Shown here: one piece after another, positions 5,551 through 5,837 of the stretch
How the letters are laid out: each line of letters begins with the position of its first letter
Position numbering within the stretch: the stretch's first letter is position 1
Origin: Dehalococcoidia bacterium
Lineage (GTDB): Bacteria > Chloroflexota > Dehalococcoidia > Dehalococcoidales > RBG-16-60-22
DNA length: 5,837 nt
NCBI GenBank assembly: GCA_030613665.1
Contig: JAUWLN010000110.1
Coordinates: 1-5,837, forward strand
Direction: 5' to 3'
The notes under the pieces: model-generated
Database searches by the model: none
What the model saw: the letters and a program-made list of their open reading frames with translations, nothing else
What the model was told of the DNA's origin: nothing
Position numbers and translations under genes: made by a program

Positions 5551-5837
5551 ATGGAAAAATTAAAAGAAGTCCGGAAGATGGGCCAGTCTTTATGGCTCGA
5601 TTACATTCAGCGGGGGCTGATTACCAGCGGCCGGCTCAAGCAACTGGTTGATAGCGGAGTGAGCGGCCTGACCAGCAACCCCACCATTTTCCACAAAGCG
5701 GTCACGCAGGGACAGGACTACGATGAAGCGATAAAGTCTATTCTGAAATCCAGGCCTGACGCCAGCGTCATGGATATCTATGACCGCCTTACCGTGGAGG
5801 ATATCCAGATGGCCGCCGACGTGTTCCGTCCCGTCTA
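5551..5837 (+). CDS. tal: Transaldolase, N-terminal 95 residues (cut by window edge)
   Basis: This is the start of a transaldolase, the pentose-phosphate enzyme that moves a dihydroxyacetone unit between sugar phosphates through a Schiff-base lysine. Visible family features are GQSLWLDYIQRGLITSG (11-27), with D17 in the first barrel strand, SGVSGLTSNPTIFHKA (35-50), with N43 in the conserved T-x-N-P motif, QDYDEAI (55-61) and DIQMAADVFRPV (84-95). The wording (WLDY, TSNPTIF, AADVFRPV) fits the longer type found in cyanobacteria and actinobacteria, usually about 360-400 residues and sometimes fused to phosphoglucose isomerase, rather than the short FSA/MipB-like type. The catalytic Lys lies beyond the right edge, so completeness cannot be judged. 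It is read in the same direction as the membrane protein, 52 bp after its stop. Confidence 0.95.
   Translation, partial: MEKLKEVRKMGQSLWLDYIQRGLITSGRLKQLVDSGVSGLTSNPTIFHKAVTQGQDYDEAIKSILKSRPDASVMDIYDRLTVEDIQMAADVFRPV

Noticed and set aside
3036..5837. A polyamine biosynthesis operon
   Set aside because: The SpeE-like domain lacks the catalytic aspartates, there is no speD, speA, speB or polyamine transporter gene in the window, and the downstream gene is a transaldolase.

Overview
The window looks like a stretch of a free-living bacterial chromosome of moderately high GC content. It has sigma-70-type promoter hexamers, Shine-Dalgarno-led genes and compact gene spacing. Nothing in it is diagnostic of a phylum. 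The mix of a REC/histidine-kinase relic, an amidase-signature enzyme, a CtBP-like 2-hydroxyacid dehydrogenase, a membrane-fused spermidine-synthase-like protein and a long-type transaldolase would fit an environmental Chloroflexota (Dehalococcoidia-like) or similar anaerobe, but that is a weak inference. No tRNA, rRNA, CRISPR array, insertion sequence or phage gene is visible.

Layout, left to right. Positions 53-394 (+) hold a short chimeric two-component ORF. Its first part is the start of a response-regulator receiver domain, and it passes in frame into the ATP-lid end of a histidine kinase, with the middle of both domains missing. Positions 468-1829 (+) encode a complete amidase-signature hydrolase. 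It converges, with only 15 bp between stop codons, on a D-isomer-specific 2-hydroxyacid dehydrogenase at 1845-2870 (-). The 165-bp divergent region 2871-3035 carries a near-consensus promoter for the dehydrogenase (CTGACA, 17 bp, TATAAT) and an extended -10 (TGCTATAAT) firing the other way. Positions 3036-5498 (+) encode an 820-residue polytopic membrane protein with a spermidine-synthase-like Rossmann domain between two seven-helix membrane blocks. After 52 bp, the first 95 codons of a transaldolase (5551 to the right edge, +) follow on the same strand and may be co-transcribed. No stretch over 300 bases lacks a gene.

How the genes relate: the window does not form one obvious pathway. The dehydrogenase and transaldolase belong to central carbon or keto-acid metabolism, the amidase to amide hydrolysis with unknown substrate, and the membrane protein has no assignable reaction. 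The strongest candidate for something under-described is this membrane protein. Its two membrane halves look like internal duplicates, the distribution of Lys/Arg in its loops predicts that the SAM-fold domain faces outside the cytoplasm, and both aspartates of the aminopropyltransferase catalytic motif are absent. The second oddity is the chimeric receiver/kinase relic at the left.
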